DNA of 64,000 nucleotides, taken from contig NZ_SELD02000043.1 in the NCBI RefSeq assembly GCF_004923205.2, positions 1 through 64,000 on the forward strand, read 5' to 3'. Numbering within the stretch: position 1 is the first letter of the stretch; each line of letters opens with the position of its first letter. The position numbers and the translations under genes are program-made. This document shows, piece after piece, positions 45,971 through 55,763 of the stretch. The notes beneath the pieces were generated by a model. That model was not told the origin of the DNA, made no database searches, and worked only from the letters and a program-made list of their open reading frames with translations. This DNA is from Paracoccus aeridis. GTDB lineage: Bacteria; Pseudomonadota; Alphaproteobacteria; Rhodobacterales; Rhodobacteraceae.

Positions 45971-46492
45971 ATGAGCTGGGAACGTCTGCTGGCCGAGGCG
46001 CGGTCGGGGTCGAAGCTGAAGGCGTCGCCCGATCATGGCGAGCGGCATTGGCGCGCGGTCGCGGCGACGGGTCTGGAACTCGCCCGCCGCGACGACCGCG
46101 CCGACGCCGGGATCTGCGTGGCCTTCGCGGTACTGCACGACTGCCGCCGGGTGAGCGAATACCGCGACCCGCAGCACGGCCCGTCGGCCGCCCGCGTCGC
46201 CCGCGCGAGCGCGTCCCTGCGCGCGCTGCTGGGCGAGGAACGGGCGGGGATCGTCGCGACCGCCTGCAACGATCACGAGGGCACGATCCATTGCCGCGAG
46301 TGGCCGCTGGTCGGTGCCTGCTTCGACGCCGACCGCTTCACGCTGGGCCGCGTGGGGATCGACCCGGACCCGCGCTACTTCTCGCTGATCCTCGACGATT
46401 CCGCCTTTTCCGAGATGGTGCGCTTCGCCGAAGGCGCCAGCGACGCGCCGCCGAAATGGGCCGACTTGTTCGCGCAGGTGGCGTCGGGCTGA
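45971..46492 (+). CDS. HD-domain-like protein of unknown substrate
   Basis: The product is 173 residues. His/Asp positions resemble an HD phosphohydrolase: SPDHGERHWRAVAATGLELARR near the N-terminus, VAFAVLHDCRRVSEYRDPQHGPSAARVA with the HD pair, and ATACNDHEGTIH. The substrate cannot be told. ATG 45971 follows GGTGGAG. It is divergent from the ABC transporter genes and convergent with trhO; both stop codons sit in a small hairpin (46487-46507). The 181-base gap before it holds no recognised feature. Confidence 0.7.
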   Translation: MSWERLLAEARSGSKLKASPDHGERHWRAVAATGLELARRDDRADAGICVAFAVLHDCRRVSEYRDPQHGPSAARVARASASLRALLGEERAGIVATACNDHEGTIHCREWPLVGACFDADRFTLGRVGIDPDPRYFSLILDDSAFSEMVRFAEGASDAPPKWADLFAQVASG

Positions 46493-46501
46493 CCGGCGCC
46501 G

Positions 46502-47389
46502 TCAGCCTGCGAACAACTCGCCCCGCTCGACCTGCCGCTGCCTGTCGCGGAAGCGGGCGCGGTCGGCGTCGGAGTATTCGTCCGCGCACAGGTGGCACTG
46601 CACGCCTTCCTCGTAGCCCGGGCGCGCGGTGTCGGCCGGTGTCAGCGGGCGGCGGCAGGCGTGGCACATGACGTGGCCGCCCGGCTTCAGCCCGTGCGTC
46701 AGGCTGACGCGCTGGTCGAAGACGAAGCACGCGCCGTCCCAGAGCGAGTCTTCGCGGGGGACGTCCTCGAGGTATTTCAGGATCCCGCCCTGAAGGTGGA
46801 ACACCTCTGCCACGCCCTCCGCCAGCAGGTAGTTGGTCGACTTCTCGCAGCGGATCCCGCCGGTGCAGAACATCGCGACGCGCTTGCCCTCGAAGCGGTG
46901 GGCGTTCGCCTTCCACCAGACGGGGAAGTCGCGGAAGGACCGGGTGCCGGGGTCGACCGCGCCGCGGAAGCTGCCGATTGCGACCTCGTAGTCGTTGCGG
47001 GTGTCGATCAGCGCGACGTCGGGGCTTTCGATCAGCGCGTTCCAGTCGGCGGGCGCGACGTAGCGGCCGACATGCGCGGCAGGATCCACCTGCGGCACGC
47101 CCATCGTCACGATCTCGGCCTTGACCCGCACCTTCATCCGCCCGAACGGCATTGCGGCGGCCGCGCTTTCCTTCCAGTCCAGCGCCGCGCAGCCTGGCAG
47201 CGCGCGCAGCCCCGCCAGCACCGCGTCGATCCCGTCGCGCGTGCCCGCGATGGTCCCGTTCACCCCTTCGCCCGCGATGATCAGCGTGCCGCGCACGCCG
47301 TGCCTTTCGCAGAGCGCCAGCAGGCCGGGTTTCAGCGCGGCCGGGTCTGCGAACCGGGTGAAACGGTAAAGGGCGGCCACGACGAACAT
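46502..47389 (-). CDS. trhO: tRNA uridine(34) hydroxylase TrhO (YceA, rhodanese-like)
   Basis: The product is 295 residues. It begins MFVVAALYRFTRFADPAALKPGLLALCERHGVRGTLIIAGEGVNGTIAGT, the UPF0176/YceA N-terminal domain. The rhodanese domain has ALIDTRNDYEVAIGSFRGAVDPGTRSFRDFP and the active Cys in MFCTGGIRCEKSTNYLL. Family members hydroxylate U34 of several tRNAs on the way to 5-methoxy- and 5-carboxymethoxyuridine. A Cys-rich tail (CHACRRPLT... CHLC) may bind metal. ATG 47389 is set by the conserved start. A TTGCCA-17-TAACGC pair (47425-47397) would begin transcription at or next to the ATG. Confidence 0.94.
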   Translation of the reverse strand: MFVVAALYRFTRFADPAALKPGLLALCERHGVRGTLIIAGEGVNGTIAGTRDGIDAVLAGLRALPGCAALDWKESAAAAMPFGRMKVRVKAEIVTMGVPQVDPAAHVGRYVAPADWNALIESPDVALIDTRNDYEVAIGSFRGAVDPGTRSFRDFPVWWKANAHRFEGKRVAMFCTGGIRCEKSTNYLLAEGVAEVFHLQGGILKYLEDVPREDSLWDGACFVFDQRVSLTHGLKPGGHVMCHACRRPLTPADTARPGYEEGVQCHLCADEYSDADRARFRDRQRQVERGELFAG

Positions 47390-47432
47390 GGGCGGGGCGT
47401 TAGTCGGCCCCCCTTCGCTTGGCAACCCCGCA

Positions 47433-47461
47433 TTGACGCTGCCCGCCACCCTTTCTACCGT
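47433..47461 (+). promoter_or_regulatory. Probable promoter of pncA-pncB
   Basis: TTGACG (47433-47438) and TACCGT (47456-47461) are spaced by 17 bases, 26 bases before the pncA ATG. The -35 box is close to consensus, the -10 box moderate. Confidence 0.45.
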
Positions 47462-47486
47462 TCGCCGATCCGCGAGGGGGACGATC

Positions 47487-48080
47487 ATGCGCGCGCTCAT
47501 CATCATCGACATGCAGGTCGATTTCTGCCCCGGCGGGGCGCTGGCGGTCGCGGGCGGGGACGAGATCGTGGCCCCGATCAACGCGATGATGGACGACTAT
47601 GACGCCGTGGTCCTGACGCAGGACTGGCACCCGCCGGATCATTCGAGCTTCGCCGGCAACCACCCGGGCGCCGCGCCGTTCTCGACCGTGACGATGGGCT
47701 ACGGCCCGCAGGTCCTGTGGCCCGCGCATTGCGTCATCGGCAGCGCGGGCGCGGCGTTCCACCCCCGCCTTGACGCAGACCGCGCCGACCTGGTCATCCG
47801 CAAGGGCTTCCGCGCCGGCATCGACAGCTATTCGGCGTTTCGCGAGAACGACCGCGACACCCCCACCGGCCTTGCCGGCTACCTGCGCGAGCGTGGCGCG
47901 GACGACCTGCACTTCGTCGGCCTGGCCCATGATTTCTGCGTCGCGTGGTCGGCGATGGATGCGCGCGCGCTTGGCTTTCGGGCGACCGTCATCGAAGCCG
48001 CGACCCGCGCCATCGACCTGGACGGTTCGCGCGATGCCGCCCGGACCGCGATGCGCGACGCCGGAGTGACCCTCGCATGA
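47487..48080 (+). CDS. pncA: Nicotinamidase
   Basis: The product is 197 residues. It is of the isochorismatase fold with catalytic D8 ([15 protein letters not shown]), K106 (VIRKGF) and C151 ([11 protein letters not shown]), and metal ligands D46, H48 and H81 ([14 protein letters not shown]). It converts nicotinamide to nicotinate. ATG 47487 follows GAGGGGG. The stop overlaps the pncB start (ATGA), so the two consecutive enzymes of nicotinamide salvage are translationally coupled. Confidence 0.95.
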   Translation: MRALIIIDMQVDFCPGGALAVAGGDEIVAPINAMMDDYDAVVLTQDWHPPDHSSFAGNHPGAAPFSTVTMGYGPQVLWPAHCVIGSAGAAFHPRLDADRADLVIRKGFRAGIDSYSAFRENDRDTPTGLAGYLRERGADDLHFVGLAHDFCVAWSAMDARALGFRATVIEAATRAIDLDGSRDAARTAMRDAGVTLA

Positions 48081-49384
48081 TGATCCCGACCATCGACATC
48101 GCCACCCGCGTCTACAACCACAAGTGGAAGATCGACCCGATCGTCCGCTCGCTGATCGACACCGACTTCTACAAGCTCCTGATGTGCCAGTCGGTGTTCC
48201 GCAACCGGCCCGACGTGGACGTGACCTTCCGCCTCATCAACCGCTCGCAGTCGATCCGCCTCGCCGACCTGATCGACGAGGGCGAACTGCGCGAACAGCT
48301 CGACCACGTCCGCAGCCTGTCGCTGACGCGCGGCGAAAGCACCTGGATGCGGGGCAACACCTTCTACGGCAAGCGGCAGATGTTCCGCCCCGACTTCATG
48401 GAGTTCCTCGAGAACCTGCGCCTGCCGGCCTACCACCTGGAACGCGTGGACGGCCAGTACGAGCTGACCTTCGAGGGGCGCTGGCCCGAGGTGATGCTGT
48501 GGGAAATCCCCGCGCTCGCCATCATCATGGAACTGCGTTCGCGCGCGGTGCTGAAGGATCTCGGCCGGTTCGAGCTGCAGATCCTCTACGCCCGCGCGAT
48601 GACCCGCGTCTGGGAAAAGATCGAGGCGCTGCGCGCGCTCGGCCCCGATCTCCGCATCGCGGATTTCGGGACCCGGCGGCGGCACAGCTTCCTGTGGCAG
48701 GACTGGTGCGTGCAGGCGATGATAGAGGGGCTGGGCCACCGCTTCACCGGCACCTCGAACTGCCTGATCGCGATGCGCCGCGACATCGAGGCGATCGGCA
48801 CCAACGCCCACGAGCTGCCGATGGTCTATGCCGCGCTGGCCGACACCGACGAGGAGCTGCGGCAGGCACCCTACCGCGTGCTGGCCGACTGGCACGAGGA
48901 GCACGACGGCAACCTGCGGATCATCCTGCCCGACACCTACGGCACCCGCGGCTTCCTCGACGGGGCGCCCGACTGGCTTGCGGGCTGGACCGGCATCCGC
49001 GTCGATTCCGGCGATCCGGTCGCGATCACCGAATACGCGATCGAGTGGTGGAAGAGCCGCGGCGAGGATCCGGCGCAGAAGCTGGTGATCTTCTCGGACG
49101 GGTTGGACGTCGATCAGATGGCGGCGCTGTTCCGGCGCTTCAACGGCCGCGTCAAGGTCAGCTTCGGCTGGGGCACGCTGCTGACCAACGACTTCCGCGG
49201 CCTGGTGCCGGGCGACGGCCTGGCGCCGTTCAGCCTGGTCTGCAAGGCGGCCTCGGCGAACGGCGAGCCCACGGTCAAGCTGTCGGACAACCCCGCGAAG
49301 GCGACCGGCCCCGCGGACCTCATCGCGCATTACCGCCGGGTGTTCGGGGTGGGCGAGCAGGTGGGGATGGAGGTCGTGGTGTGA
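48077..49384 (+). CDS. pncB: Nicotinate phosphoribosyltransferase
   Basis: The product is 435 residues. Motifs include [13 protein letters not shown] near the N-terminus, [46 protein letters not shown], the phosphate-binding [12 protein letters not shown] and [11 protein letters not shown]. It joins nicotinate to PRPP, using ATP, to give nicotinate mononucleotide. Two ATGs in tandem (48077 and 48080) are possible starts; the first overlaps the pncA stop. Confidence 0.96.
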   Translation: MMIPTIDIATRVYNHKWKIDPIVRSLIDTDFYKLLMCQSVFRNRPDVDVTFRLINRSQSIRLADLIDEGELREQLDHVRSLSLTRGESTWMRGNTFYGKRQMFRPDFMEFLENLRLPAYHLERVDGQYELTFEGRWPEVMLWEIPALAIIMELRSRAVLKDLGRFELQILYARAMTRVWEKIEALRALGPDLRIADFGTRRRHSFLWQDWCVQAMIEGLGHRFTGTSNCLIAMRRDIEAIGTNAHELPMVYAALADTDEELRQAPYRVLADWHEEHDGNLRIILPDTYGTRGFLDGAPDWLAGWTGIRVDSGDPVAITEYAIEWWKSRGEDPAQKLVIFSDGLDVDQMAALFRRFNGRVKVSFGWGTLLTNDFRGLVPGDGLAPFSLVCKAASANGEPTVKLSDNPAKATGPADLIAHYRRVFGVGEQVGMEVVV

Positions 49385-49402
49385 CCCCGCGCAAGGCGGC
49401 GG

Positions 49403-49852
49403 TCAGGCTTCGACGGCCTCGCGCCCGGACATCCTGTCGACATGGACGCGGAAGAACACATGCGCCGTCTGGTCGCCGGGCGCCGGCTTCGCGGGCTTGA
49501 TCGCGCCCGGTTCCCACCAGTTCGCGTGCTGGCTGAGCAGCGACCAGGCGTGGCCGCGCAGGTTTTCGTGGCCGGGCCGGTCGATCAGTTCCTCGAAGCT
49601 GCCCTCCGCGATGACGGTCGTCCATCCGGTGCCGTCGCCCAGCTCCTCGAACAGGAGCGCGGCGCGGGGATTGGCGCGCAGGATGTCCAGCTTCCGCCCG
49701 GGCATCGTGAAGGCGTAGAGGAAATGCGCGTCATAGACGCAGGAGATCGGGACCACGTAGGGCTGGCCGTCGAGGGAACAGGCCAGCCGGGCCAGTCGGT
49801 TCCTCTCGACCAGGTGGCGGCATTCGGCGGCGGAAAGTTCGCGGATGTTCAT
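49403..49852 (-). CDS. Pyridoxamine-5'-phosphate-oxidase-like flavin split-barrel protein
   Basis: The product is 149 residues. The pattern is LSAAECRHLVERNRLARLACSLDGQPYVVPISCVYDAHFLYAFTMPGRKLDILRANPRAALLFEEL, typical of the small FMN- or heme-binding split-barrel family related to NimA and PdxH. The true ligand and reaction are unknown. ATG 49852 is taken; a GTG nine bases earlier is possible. It is convergent with pncB and lies between pncB and nadE, which may be chance or a link to flavin/nicotinamide chemistry. Confidence 0.85.
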   Translation of the reverse strand: MNIRELSAAECRHLVERNRLARLACSLDGQPYVVPISCVYDAHFLYAFTMPGRKLDILRANPRAALLFEELGDGTGWTTVIAEGSFEELIDRPGHENLRGHAWSLLSQHANWWEPGAIKPAKPAPGDQTAHVFFRVHVDRMSGREAVEA

Positions 49853-49955
49853 CGTCGGCACCGGGCTCCAGTCGTGATCGTTCCAGCTGCGATCATCCCG
49901 GCCGGGCGCCTGTGGTCAATCCCGCTGCCGGACATGCAGGGCCGGACGGCGGGCG

Positions 49956-51614
49956 TCACCCTTCGTCGCGCCACTTGTTCACCAGCGGATAGCGCCGGTC
50001 GAGCCAGAAGCTGCGGGGCGAAAGGCGCGGTCCGGGCGCGGCCTGGTAGCGTTTCCATTCGCTGCCGTAGAGCAGCCGTTCGACGTGCTTCACCGTCTCG
50101 CGCTCGAACCCCTGCGCGACCAGCTCCGCCACCGATGCGTCGCGTTCCACGAGGCCGGTGAGGATCGCGTCCAGCACCTCGTAGGGCGGCAGCGAATCCT
50201 GGTCGGTCTGGTCGGGGCGCAGTTCGGCCGACGGGGGCTTGTCGATGATGGCCTGCGGGATCACCTCGCCCGCGGGCGCGGCCATCCAGTCCCGGTGGTT
50301 CGCGTTGCGCCAGCGGCAGGTCTGGAACACCCGCGTCTTGTAGAGGTCCTTCAGCGGATTGTACCCCCCCGCCATGTCGCCGTAGATGGTGGCGTAGCCG
50401 ACCGCGACCTCGGACTTGTTGCCCGTGGACAGCAGCAGCTCGCCATGCTTGTTGGAAATCGCCATCAGAAGCAGGCCGCGCAGGCGGGACTGGATGTTCT
50501 CCTCGGTCAGGTCGGGCTCGGTGCCGGCCATGACGCCGCCGAGCGCCGCGCCGACCGCCTCGCGCGGGCCCTCGATCGGGATCGTGTCCAGCCGGATCCC
50601 GAGGCGCGCCGCGAGGTCCGCCGCGTCGTCCAGCGAGTGCTGGCTGGAATAGGCCGAGGGCAGGCGCACGCCGCGGACGTTTTCCGGCCCCAGCGTGTCG
50701 GCGGCGATGGCGGCCACCAGCGCGCTGTCGATCCCGCCGGAAAGCCCCAGCACCACCTTGCGGAACCCGGACTTCCGCATGTAGTCGCCCAGGCCCACGC
50801 ACATCGCGCGGTAGTCCTGTTCCCATTCGCCGGGCTGGGGCACCATCGTCCCCGGTTCGGCCCGCCAGCCCGCGTCGGTGCGGACGAAGTCGACATGCTC
50901 GATCGCCGCGTCGAAGGATGCGAGCTGCACGACCTTGTGCCCGCCCGGGTTCAGGACGAACGACGCGCCGTCGTAAAGCTGGTCGTCCTGCCCGCCCACC
51001 ATGTTGAGATAGGCCGCCGGCAGCCCGCTTTCGACCACGCGGGCGACGATGTGACCCATCCGCAGGTCCAGCTTGTTGCGGTGATAGGGGCTGCCGTTCG
51101 GCACGACGAGGATCTCGGCCCCGGTCTCGGCCAGGGTTTCCGTCACCGGCTGCCACCACGCGTCCTCGCAGATGGGGCTGCCGATGCGGACGCCGTCGAC
51201 GACGTAGGGGCCGCTGATCGGGCCGGGGTCGAACAGGCGCAGCTCGTCGAACAGCTGCTTGTGCGGCAGCTCGTGCTTGAACACCTTCGCCGCGACCCGC
51301 CCGCCCTGCAGGATAAGGTAGGCGTTGTAGAGGTTCTCGCCCTCGGACCACGGGGCGCCGATCGCAAGGGTCGGGCCGTCCGCGCAGGCCGCGGCGAGCG
51401 CGTCCAGCGCCGCGTGGCAGTCGCGCAGGAAGGCGGGCTTCAGGACCAGGTCCTGGGTCTGGTAGCCGGTCAGGAACATCTCGGGCAGGGCGACCATGCT
51501 GGCGCCCGCGTCGCGCCCCTTTTCCCACGCGTCCAGCGCCAGCGCGGCATTGCCGGCAAGGTCGCCCACGGTGGCGTTCAGCTGGGCGAGGGTCAGGCGG
51601 AAGCGGTCGATCAT
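49956..51614 (-). CDS. nadE: Glutamine-dependent NAD+ synthetase
   Basis: The product is 552 residues and has two domains. The N-terminal nitrilase-type glutaminase (about 1-260) has the catalytic triad E45 (ALPEMFLTGY), K113 (VFKHELPH) and C149 (SPICEDAWW). The C-terminal synthetase has the PP-loop SGGIDS at 292-297, and STGNKSEVAVGYATIYGDMAGGYNPLKDLYKT. It amidates nicotinate adenine dinucleotide to NAD using glutamine nitrogen. ATG 51614 is fixed by MIDRFRLTLAQLNATVGD. Together with pncA and pncB most of the salvage route is in this window; nadD is not. Confidence 0.96.
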   Translation of the reverse strand: MIDRFRLTLAQLNATVGDLAGNAALALDAWEKGRDAGASMVALPEMFLTGYQTQDLVLKPAFLRDCHAALDALAAACADGPTLAIGAPWSEGENLYNAYLILQGGRVAAKVFKHELPHKQLFDELRLFDPGPISGPYVVDGVRIGSPICEDAWWQPVTETLAETGAEILVVPNGSPYHRNKLDLRMGHIVARVVESGLPAAYLNMVGGQDDQLYDGASFVLNPGGHKVVQLASFDAAIEHVDFVRTDAGWRAEPGTMVPQPGEWEQDYRAMCVGLGDYMRKSGFRKVVLGLSGGIDSALVAAIAADTLGPENVRGVRLPSAYSSQHSLDDAADLAARLGIRLDTIPIEGPREAVGAALGGVMAGTEPDLTEENIQSRLRGLLLMAISNKHGELLLSTGNKSEVAVGYATIYGDMAGGYNPLKDLYKTRVFQTCRWRNANHRDWMAAPAGEVIPQAIIDKPPSAELRPDQTDQDSLPPYEVLDAILTGLVERDASVAELVAQGFERETVKHVERLLYGSEWKRYQAAPGPRLSPRSFWLDRRYPLVNKWRDEG

Positions 51615-51830
51615 GGCTGTGGTCCTGCGGTCCCGTTCGGGCGGACGATAGGCCAGCCGCCGGGCGAGTGAAAGCGGTGCCCGGCCGTGTGCGGCGGCGC
51701 CCGGCGGTGCGCGGGTGGGAAGGGGGGCGGCGAAGCAGGGCTTTGCCCCGCGGGACGGCATGGTCTAATGCTGGACCCGGCAGCAGGACGGCGCCACGCA
51801 GAACTCCACAGCGGCGACGAGGATCGGGCA

Positions 51831-53597
51831 ATGAAGGCGGCAATCGTGACGACAATCGCGGCGGGTCTGGCCGCGGCGGCGATGCTGGCGGCCCCGGTCG
51901 CGGCCGAGCCGGTGGTGACCAAGCAGTATGACGACGGCGGCGTCTACGAGGGCACGTTCCGCAACGGCCGCCAGCACGGGCAGGGGTCCTACACGCTGCC
52001 GTCCGGCTACCGCTACGAAGGCGACTGGGTGGACGGGCAGATCGTCGGGCAGGGCCGCGCGACCTATCCCAACGGGTCCACCTACGAAGGGCATTTCGAC
52101 GCCGGCAAGCCCAACGGCACCGGCAGGATCACCTATGCCGACGGCGGCACCTACGAAGGCGAGTGGGTGGATGGCGAGATCACCGGCCAGGGCACCGCCA
52201 CCTACGCCAACGGCTCGACCTACACCGGCGGCTTCTCGGGCGCGCTGCACGACGGCAAGGGCACGCTGACGCAGCCCAACGGCTACCGCTACGAGGGCGA
52301 CTGGATCCAGGGCGCCAAGGAAGGGACCGGCAGGATCACCTATCCCGACGGCTCGGTCTACGAGGGCGGGATGCTGGCGGGGATGCGCGCGGGGCAGGGC
52401 AAGCTCACCATGCCCGACGGGCTGGTCTACGAAGGCGTCTGGGCGGCGGGGCGGATGAACGGCACGGGCCGGCTCGTCCAGCCGGGCGGCGACGTCTACG
52501 AAGGCCAGATGAAGGACGACCAGCGCGAGGGCACCGGCACCGCCACCTACGCCAACGGCGACGTCTACACGGGCGGCTTCCGCGCCGACAAGCGCCACGG
52601 GCAGGGCACGTTCACCGGCACCGACGGCTATGTCTACGAGGGCGAGTGGGTCGACGGCCGGATGGAGGGGCAGGGCCGCGTGACCTTCCCCGACGGCTCG
52701 GTCTACGAGGGCGCGCTGGTGGCCGACCAGCCGCACGGGCAGGGCCGCATCACCTATCCCGACGGCGCGAGCTACGACGGCAACTGGACCGCCGGCGTGA
52801 TCGAAGGGCAGGGCCGCGCCACCTACGCCAACGGCATGGTCTACGAGGGCAGCTTCAAGGGCGCGCGCAACGACGGGCAGGGGCGGATGACCTATCCCGA
52901 CGGCTACGTCTACGAGGGCGCGTGGAAGGACGGCCAGCGCCACGGCGACGGCGTCGCGACCTATGCCGACGGCACGACCTACGCGGGCGGCTTCGTCAAC
53001 GGCATGCGCGAGGGGCAGGGGACGCTGACCACGAAGGACGGCTTCCGCTATGAAGGCGGCTGGCGGTCGGGAGAGATCGACGGCGAGGGTGTCGCCACCT
53101 ACGCCAACGGCGACGTCTATTCCGGCAGCTTCGTCGCGGGCAAGCGGCAGGGGAACGGGGTGATGCGCTACGCCTCGGGGCAGGTGGCGCAGGGCGAATG
53201 GCAGCAGGACCAGCTGGCCACCCCGACGCTGGCCGAGCCGACGGCGGCGACCCCGACGCAGGCCGCGCCGACGCAGGCCGAACCGGCGAGCGCAGCCGCG
53301 GCTCCGCCCCGGGGTGATGCGGCGGTGACGCCGGCCGTTCCCGATGATTCCCCGGAACCGGCCCCGGCGGCAGAGACGGCCCCGCTGCCGTCGGCAAGTC
53401 CAGCCGCCCCCGTTCCGGCAGCACCGGCGCGAGGATCGGCGCCGGTCCCGGCCGATGTCCCCCCGTCCGAAGCCCCGACCCCGGCGGCAGGCGAGGCGCC
53501 GGGGGGCTCCGATGCACCCGCCGCCGACCCGACTGCCCCCGCGCCTGATTCCGTCCCCGGGACCGCCGTCCCGACTGCCACCGCCCCGGCGGGCTGA
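51831..53597 (+). CDS. Secreted MORN-repeat protein
   Basis: The product is 588 residues. A Sec signal (about 1-26, cut after PVAA) is followed by 18 consecutive 23-residue MORN repeats (residues 39-452, consensus YEGxWxxGxxxGxGxxTYxdGxx) plus a partial nineteenth. A low-complexity Ala/Pro/Thr tail of about 125 residues ends the protein. MORN arrays form elongated beta-sheets, and in eukaryotes they organise membranes; the role of exported bacterial ones is unknown. ATG 51831 has GACGAGG upstream. A weak TTGCCC-17-TAATGC pair (51743-51771) may be its promoter. It precedes petABC by 241 bases, a gap in which I see nothing certain. Confidence 0.88.
   Translation: MKAAIVTTIAAGLAAAAMLAAPVAAEPVVTKQYDDGGVYEGTFRNGRQHGQGSYTLPSGYRYEGDWVDGQIVGQGRATYPNGSTYEGHFDAGKPNGTGRITYADGGTYEGEWVDGEITGQGTATYANGSTYTGGFSGALHDGKGTLTQPNGYRYEGDWIQGAKEGTGRITYPDGSVYEGGMLAGMRAGQGKLTMPDGLVYEGVWAAGRMNGTGRLVQPGGDVYEGQMKDDQREGTGTATYANGDVYTGGFRADKRHGQGTFTGTDGYVYEGEWVDGRMEGQGRVTFPDGSVYEGALVADQPHGQGRITYPDGASYDGNWTAGVIEGQGRATYANGMVYEGSFKGARNDGQGRMTYPDGYVYEGAWKDGQRHGDGVATYADGTTYAGGFVNGMREGQGTLTTKDGFRYEGGWRSGEIDGEGVATYANGDVYSGSFVAGKRQGNGVMRYASGQVAQGEWQQDQLATPTLAEPTAATPTQAAPTQAEPASAAAAPPRGDAAVTPAVPDDSPEPAPAAETAPLPSASPAAPVPAAPARGSAPVPADVPPSEAPTPAAGEAPGGSDAPAADPTAPAPDSVPGTAVPTATAPAG
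51945..53186 (+). repeat. Eighteen tandem 69-bp MORN-encoding repeats
   Basis: Each 69-base unit encodes 23 residues starting at Tyr-(Glu/Thr/Asp/Ala/Ser)-Gly. All 18 units have exactly the same length with no insertions. Several units share long identical nucleotide stretches (for example ACCTACGCCAACGGC). This suggests growth by duplication and makes the region prone to length change and assembly error. Confidence 0.9.
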
Positions 53598-53838
53598 CGC
53601 GGCAGGCGACACGGCGGCCGACAGCGGGCTGGCGCGGCGGGCTGGCGCGGCGGCTCTGCCTGCACGCGCCCCCCGCGACGGGAATCCCACACTGCGACGT
53701 TATGCGCCTTCGCCTGCGGCTTGGCCGCTGGACGGGCCGAAACAAGGCCGCTAGAAGCGCTGACGCGAGGGCTGCAGTTTCTGCGGCCCGTTGACGTGTC
53801 GTACCGGCCCGCCCAAGGCCAGGAATTGGAGAATGCCC

Positions 53839-54411
53839 GTGTCCCACGCAGACGACAACGCAGGAGATCACGGCACCACCCGGAGGGACTTCCTCTACTA
53901 CGCGACAGCCGGCGCCGGCGCGATCGCGGCGGGGGCTGCCGGCTGGACCCTGATCAACCAGATGAACCCCTCGGCCGACGTGCAGGCGTTGTCCTCGATC
54001 CAGGTCGACATCAGCGGGGTCACGGAAGGGACGCAGCTGACGGTCAAGTGGCTGGGCAAGCCGGTCTTCATCCGCCACCGCACGCCCGCCGAGATCGAGC
54101 AGGGCCGCGCCGACGACACCGCCGCGCTGATCGACCCGCTGGCCGAGAACGCCAACCGCCCCGACGAGCCCGCGCTGGACGCGAACCGCACGCTGGACGA
54201 GGAAGGCAAGTGGCTGGTCATGATCGGCGTCTGCACCCATCTCGGCTGCGTTCCGATCGGTGACGGCGCGGGCGACTTCGGCGGCTGGTTCTGCCCGTGC
54301 CACGGCTCGCACTACGACACCGCCGGCCGCATCCGCCGCGGCCCGGCGCCGCAGAACCTGCACGTTCCCGTCGCGGCCTTCGTCAACGACACCACCATCC
54401 AGCTGGGCTGA
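53839..54411 (+). CDS. petA: Rieske iron-sulfur subunit of cytochrome bc1
   Basis: The product is 190 residues from GTG 53839. I choose this over ATG 53833 because [24 protein letters not shown] aligns with known Rhodobacter/Paracoccus Rieske N-termini and GGAG lies seven bases upstream. [22 protein letters not shown] is the twin-arginine signal-anchor. The 2Fe-2S ligands are in CTHLGC and CPCHGSH. It passes electrons from quinol to cytochrome c1 on the periplasmic side. It is the first gene of the petABC operon. Confidence 0.96.
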   Translation: MSHADDNAGDHGTTRRDFLYYATAGAGAIAAGAAGWTLINQMNPSADVQALSSIQVDISGVTEGTQLTVKWLGKPVFIRHRTPAEIEQGRADDTAALIDPLAENANRPDEPALDANRTLDEEGKWLVMIGVCTHLGCVPIGDGAGDFGGWFCPCHGSHYDTAGRIRRGPAPQNLHVPVAAFVNDTTIQLG

Positions 54412-54424
54412 GGAGACGCGACCA

Positions 54425-55750
54425 ATGGCCGGTATTCCCACGGAACACTACGAACCCAAGTCGCGGGCCGAGCGGTGGATCCACCGCCGCCTGCCGGTGG
54501 TGGAACTCATCGTCGACTTCGTCACCCTGCCCACGCCCAAGAACCTCAACTGGATGTGGATCTGGGGCATCATCCTGACCTTCTGCCTGGTGCTGCAGAT
54601 CGTCACCGGCATCGTCCTGGCGATGCACTACACGCCGCATGTCGACCTGGCGTTCCGTTCGGTCGAGCACATCATGCGCGACGTGAACGGCGGCTACATG
54701 CTGCGCTACCTGCACGCGAACGGCGCCTCGCTGTTCTTCTTCGCCGTGTACATGCACATCTTCCGCAACCTCTACTACGGCAGCTACAAGCCCCCGCGCG
54801 AGATCACCTGGATCATCGGCATGCTGATCTACCTCGCCATGATGGCGACGGCGTTCATGGGCTACGTGCTGCCCTGGGGCCAGATGTCGTTCTGGGGCGC
54901 GACCGTGATCACCGGCCTGTTCGGCGCGATCCCGGGCATCGGGCCGTCGATCCAGGAATGGCTGCTGGGCGGCCCGGCCGTGGACAACGCCACGCTGAAC
55001 CGCTTCTTCTCGCTTCACTACCTGCTGCCGTTCGTGATCGCCGCGCTGGTCGTCGTCCACTTCTGGGCGTTCCACACTACCGGCAACAACAACCCGACCG
55101 GGATCGAGGTGCGCCGCACCTCGCGCGAGGAAGCCGACCGCGACACCGTGCCGTTCTTCCCCTACTTCGTGATCAAGGACCTGCTGGCGCTCGCCTTCAT
55201 CCTGATCATCTTCTTCGCGATCGTGGGCTACATGCCCAACTACCTGGGCCACCCCGACAACTACGTCGAGGCGAACCCGCTGGCGACGCCTGCGCACATC
55301 GTGCCGGAATGGTACTTCCTGCCGTTCTACGCGATCCTTCGCGCCTTCACCGCCGATGTCTGGGTCGTGCAGCTGGTCAACTTCCTGAGCTTCGGCATCA
55401 TCGACGCCAAGTTCTTCGGGGTGCTGGCGATGTTCGGCGCGATCCTGGTGATGGCGCTGGTGCCGTGGCTGGACACGAGCCGGGTGCGCTCGGGCCGGTT
55501 CCGCCCGCAGTTCAAGTGGTGGTTCTGGCTCCTGGCCGTGGACTTCGTGGTGCTGACCTGGGTCGGCGCGCAGCCGGCGGAAGGTATCTATCCCTACATC
55601 TCGCTGATCGGCGCGGCCTACTGGTTCGCCTACTTCCTGGTGATCCTGCCGCTCCTCGGCGTGATCGAGCGCCCGGCGCCGATGCCCACCACGATCGAGC
55701 AGGACTTCGACGAACACTACCGGCCTTCGGCCGCCCATCCGGCCGAGTAA
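54425..55750 (+). CDS. petB: Cytochrome b of the bc1 complex
   Basis: The product is 441 residues, typical for the alphaproteobacterial protein. Eight helices carry two bis-His hemes: HYTPH and [18 protein letters not shown] in helix [23 protein letters not shown] in helix D. The Qo-site PEWYF motif is in [16 protein letters not shown]. The C-terminal tail is longer than in mitochondria. It has a GAGGAGA ribosome site and lies 13 bases after petA. Confidence 0.98.
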   Translation: MAGIPTEHYEPKSRAERWIHRRLPVVELIVDFVTLPTPKNLNWMWIWGIILTFCLVLQIVTGIVLAMHYTPHVDLAFRSVEHIMRDVNGGYMLRYLHANGASLFFFAVYMHIFRNLYYGSYKPPREITWIIGMLIYLAMMATAFMGYVLPWGQMSFWGATVITGLFGAIPGIGPSIQEWLLGGPAVDNATLNRFFSLHYLLPFVIAALVVVHFWAFHTTGNNNPTGIEVRRTSREEADRDTVPFFPYFVIKDLLALAFILIIFFAIVGYMPNYLGHPDNYVEANPLATPAHIVPEWYFLPFYAILRAFTADVWVVQLVNFLSFGIIDAKFFGVLAMFGAILVMALVPWLDTSRVRSGRFRPQFKWWFWLLAVDFVVLTWVGAQPAEGIYPYISLIGAAYWFAYFLVILPLLGVIERPAPMPTTIEQDFDEHYRPSAAHPAE

Positions 55751-55763
55751 GGAGAGCGCAAAG

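Noticed and set aside
51945-53186. Regular 69-bp periodicity as a possible CRISPR or satellite array
   Set aside because: The units are in frame, encode MORN repeats without stops and have no invariant repeat plus variable spacer structure.
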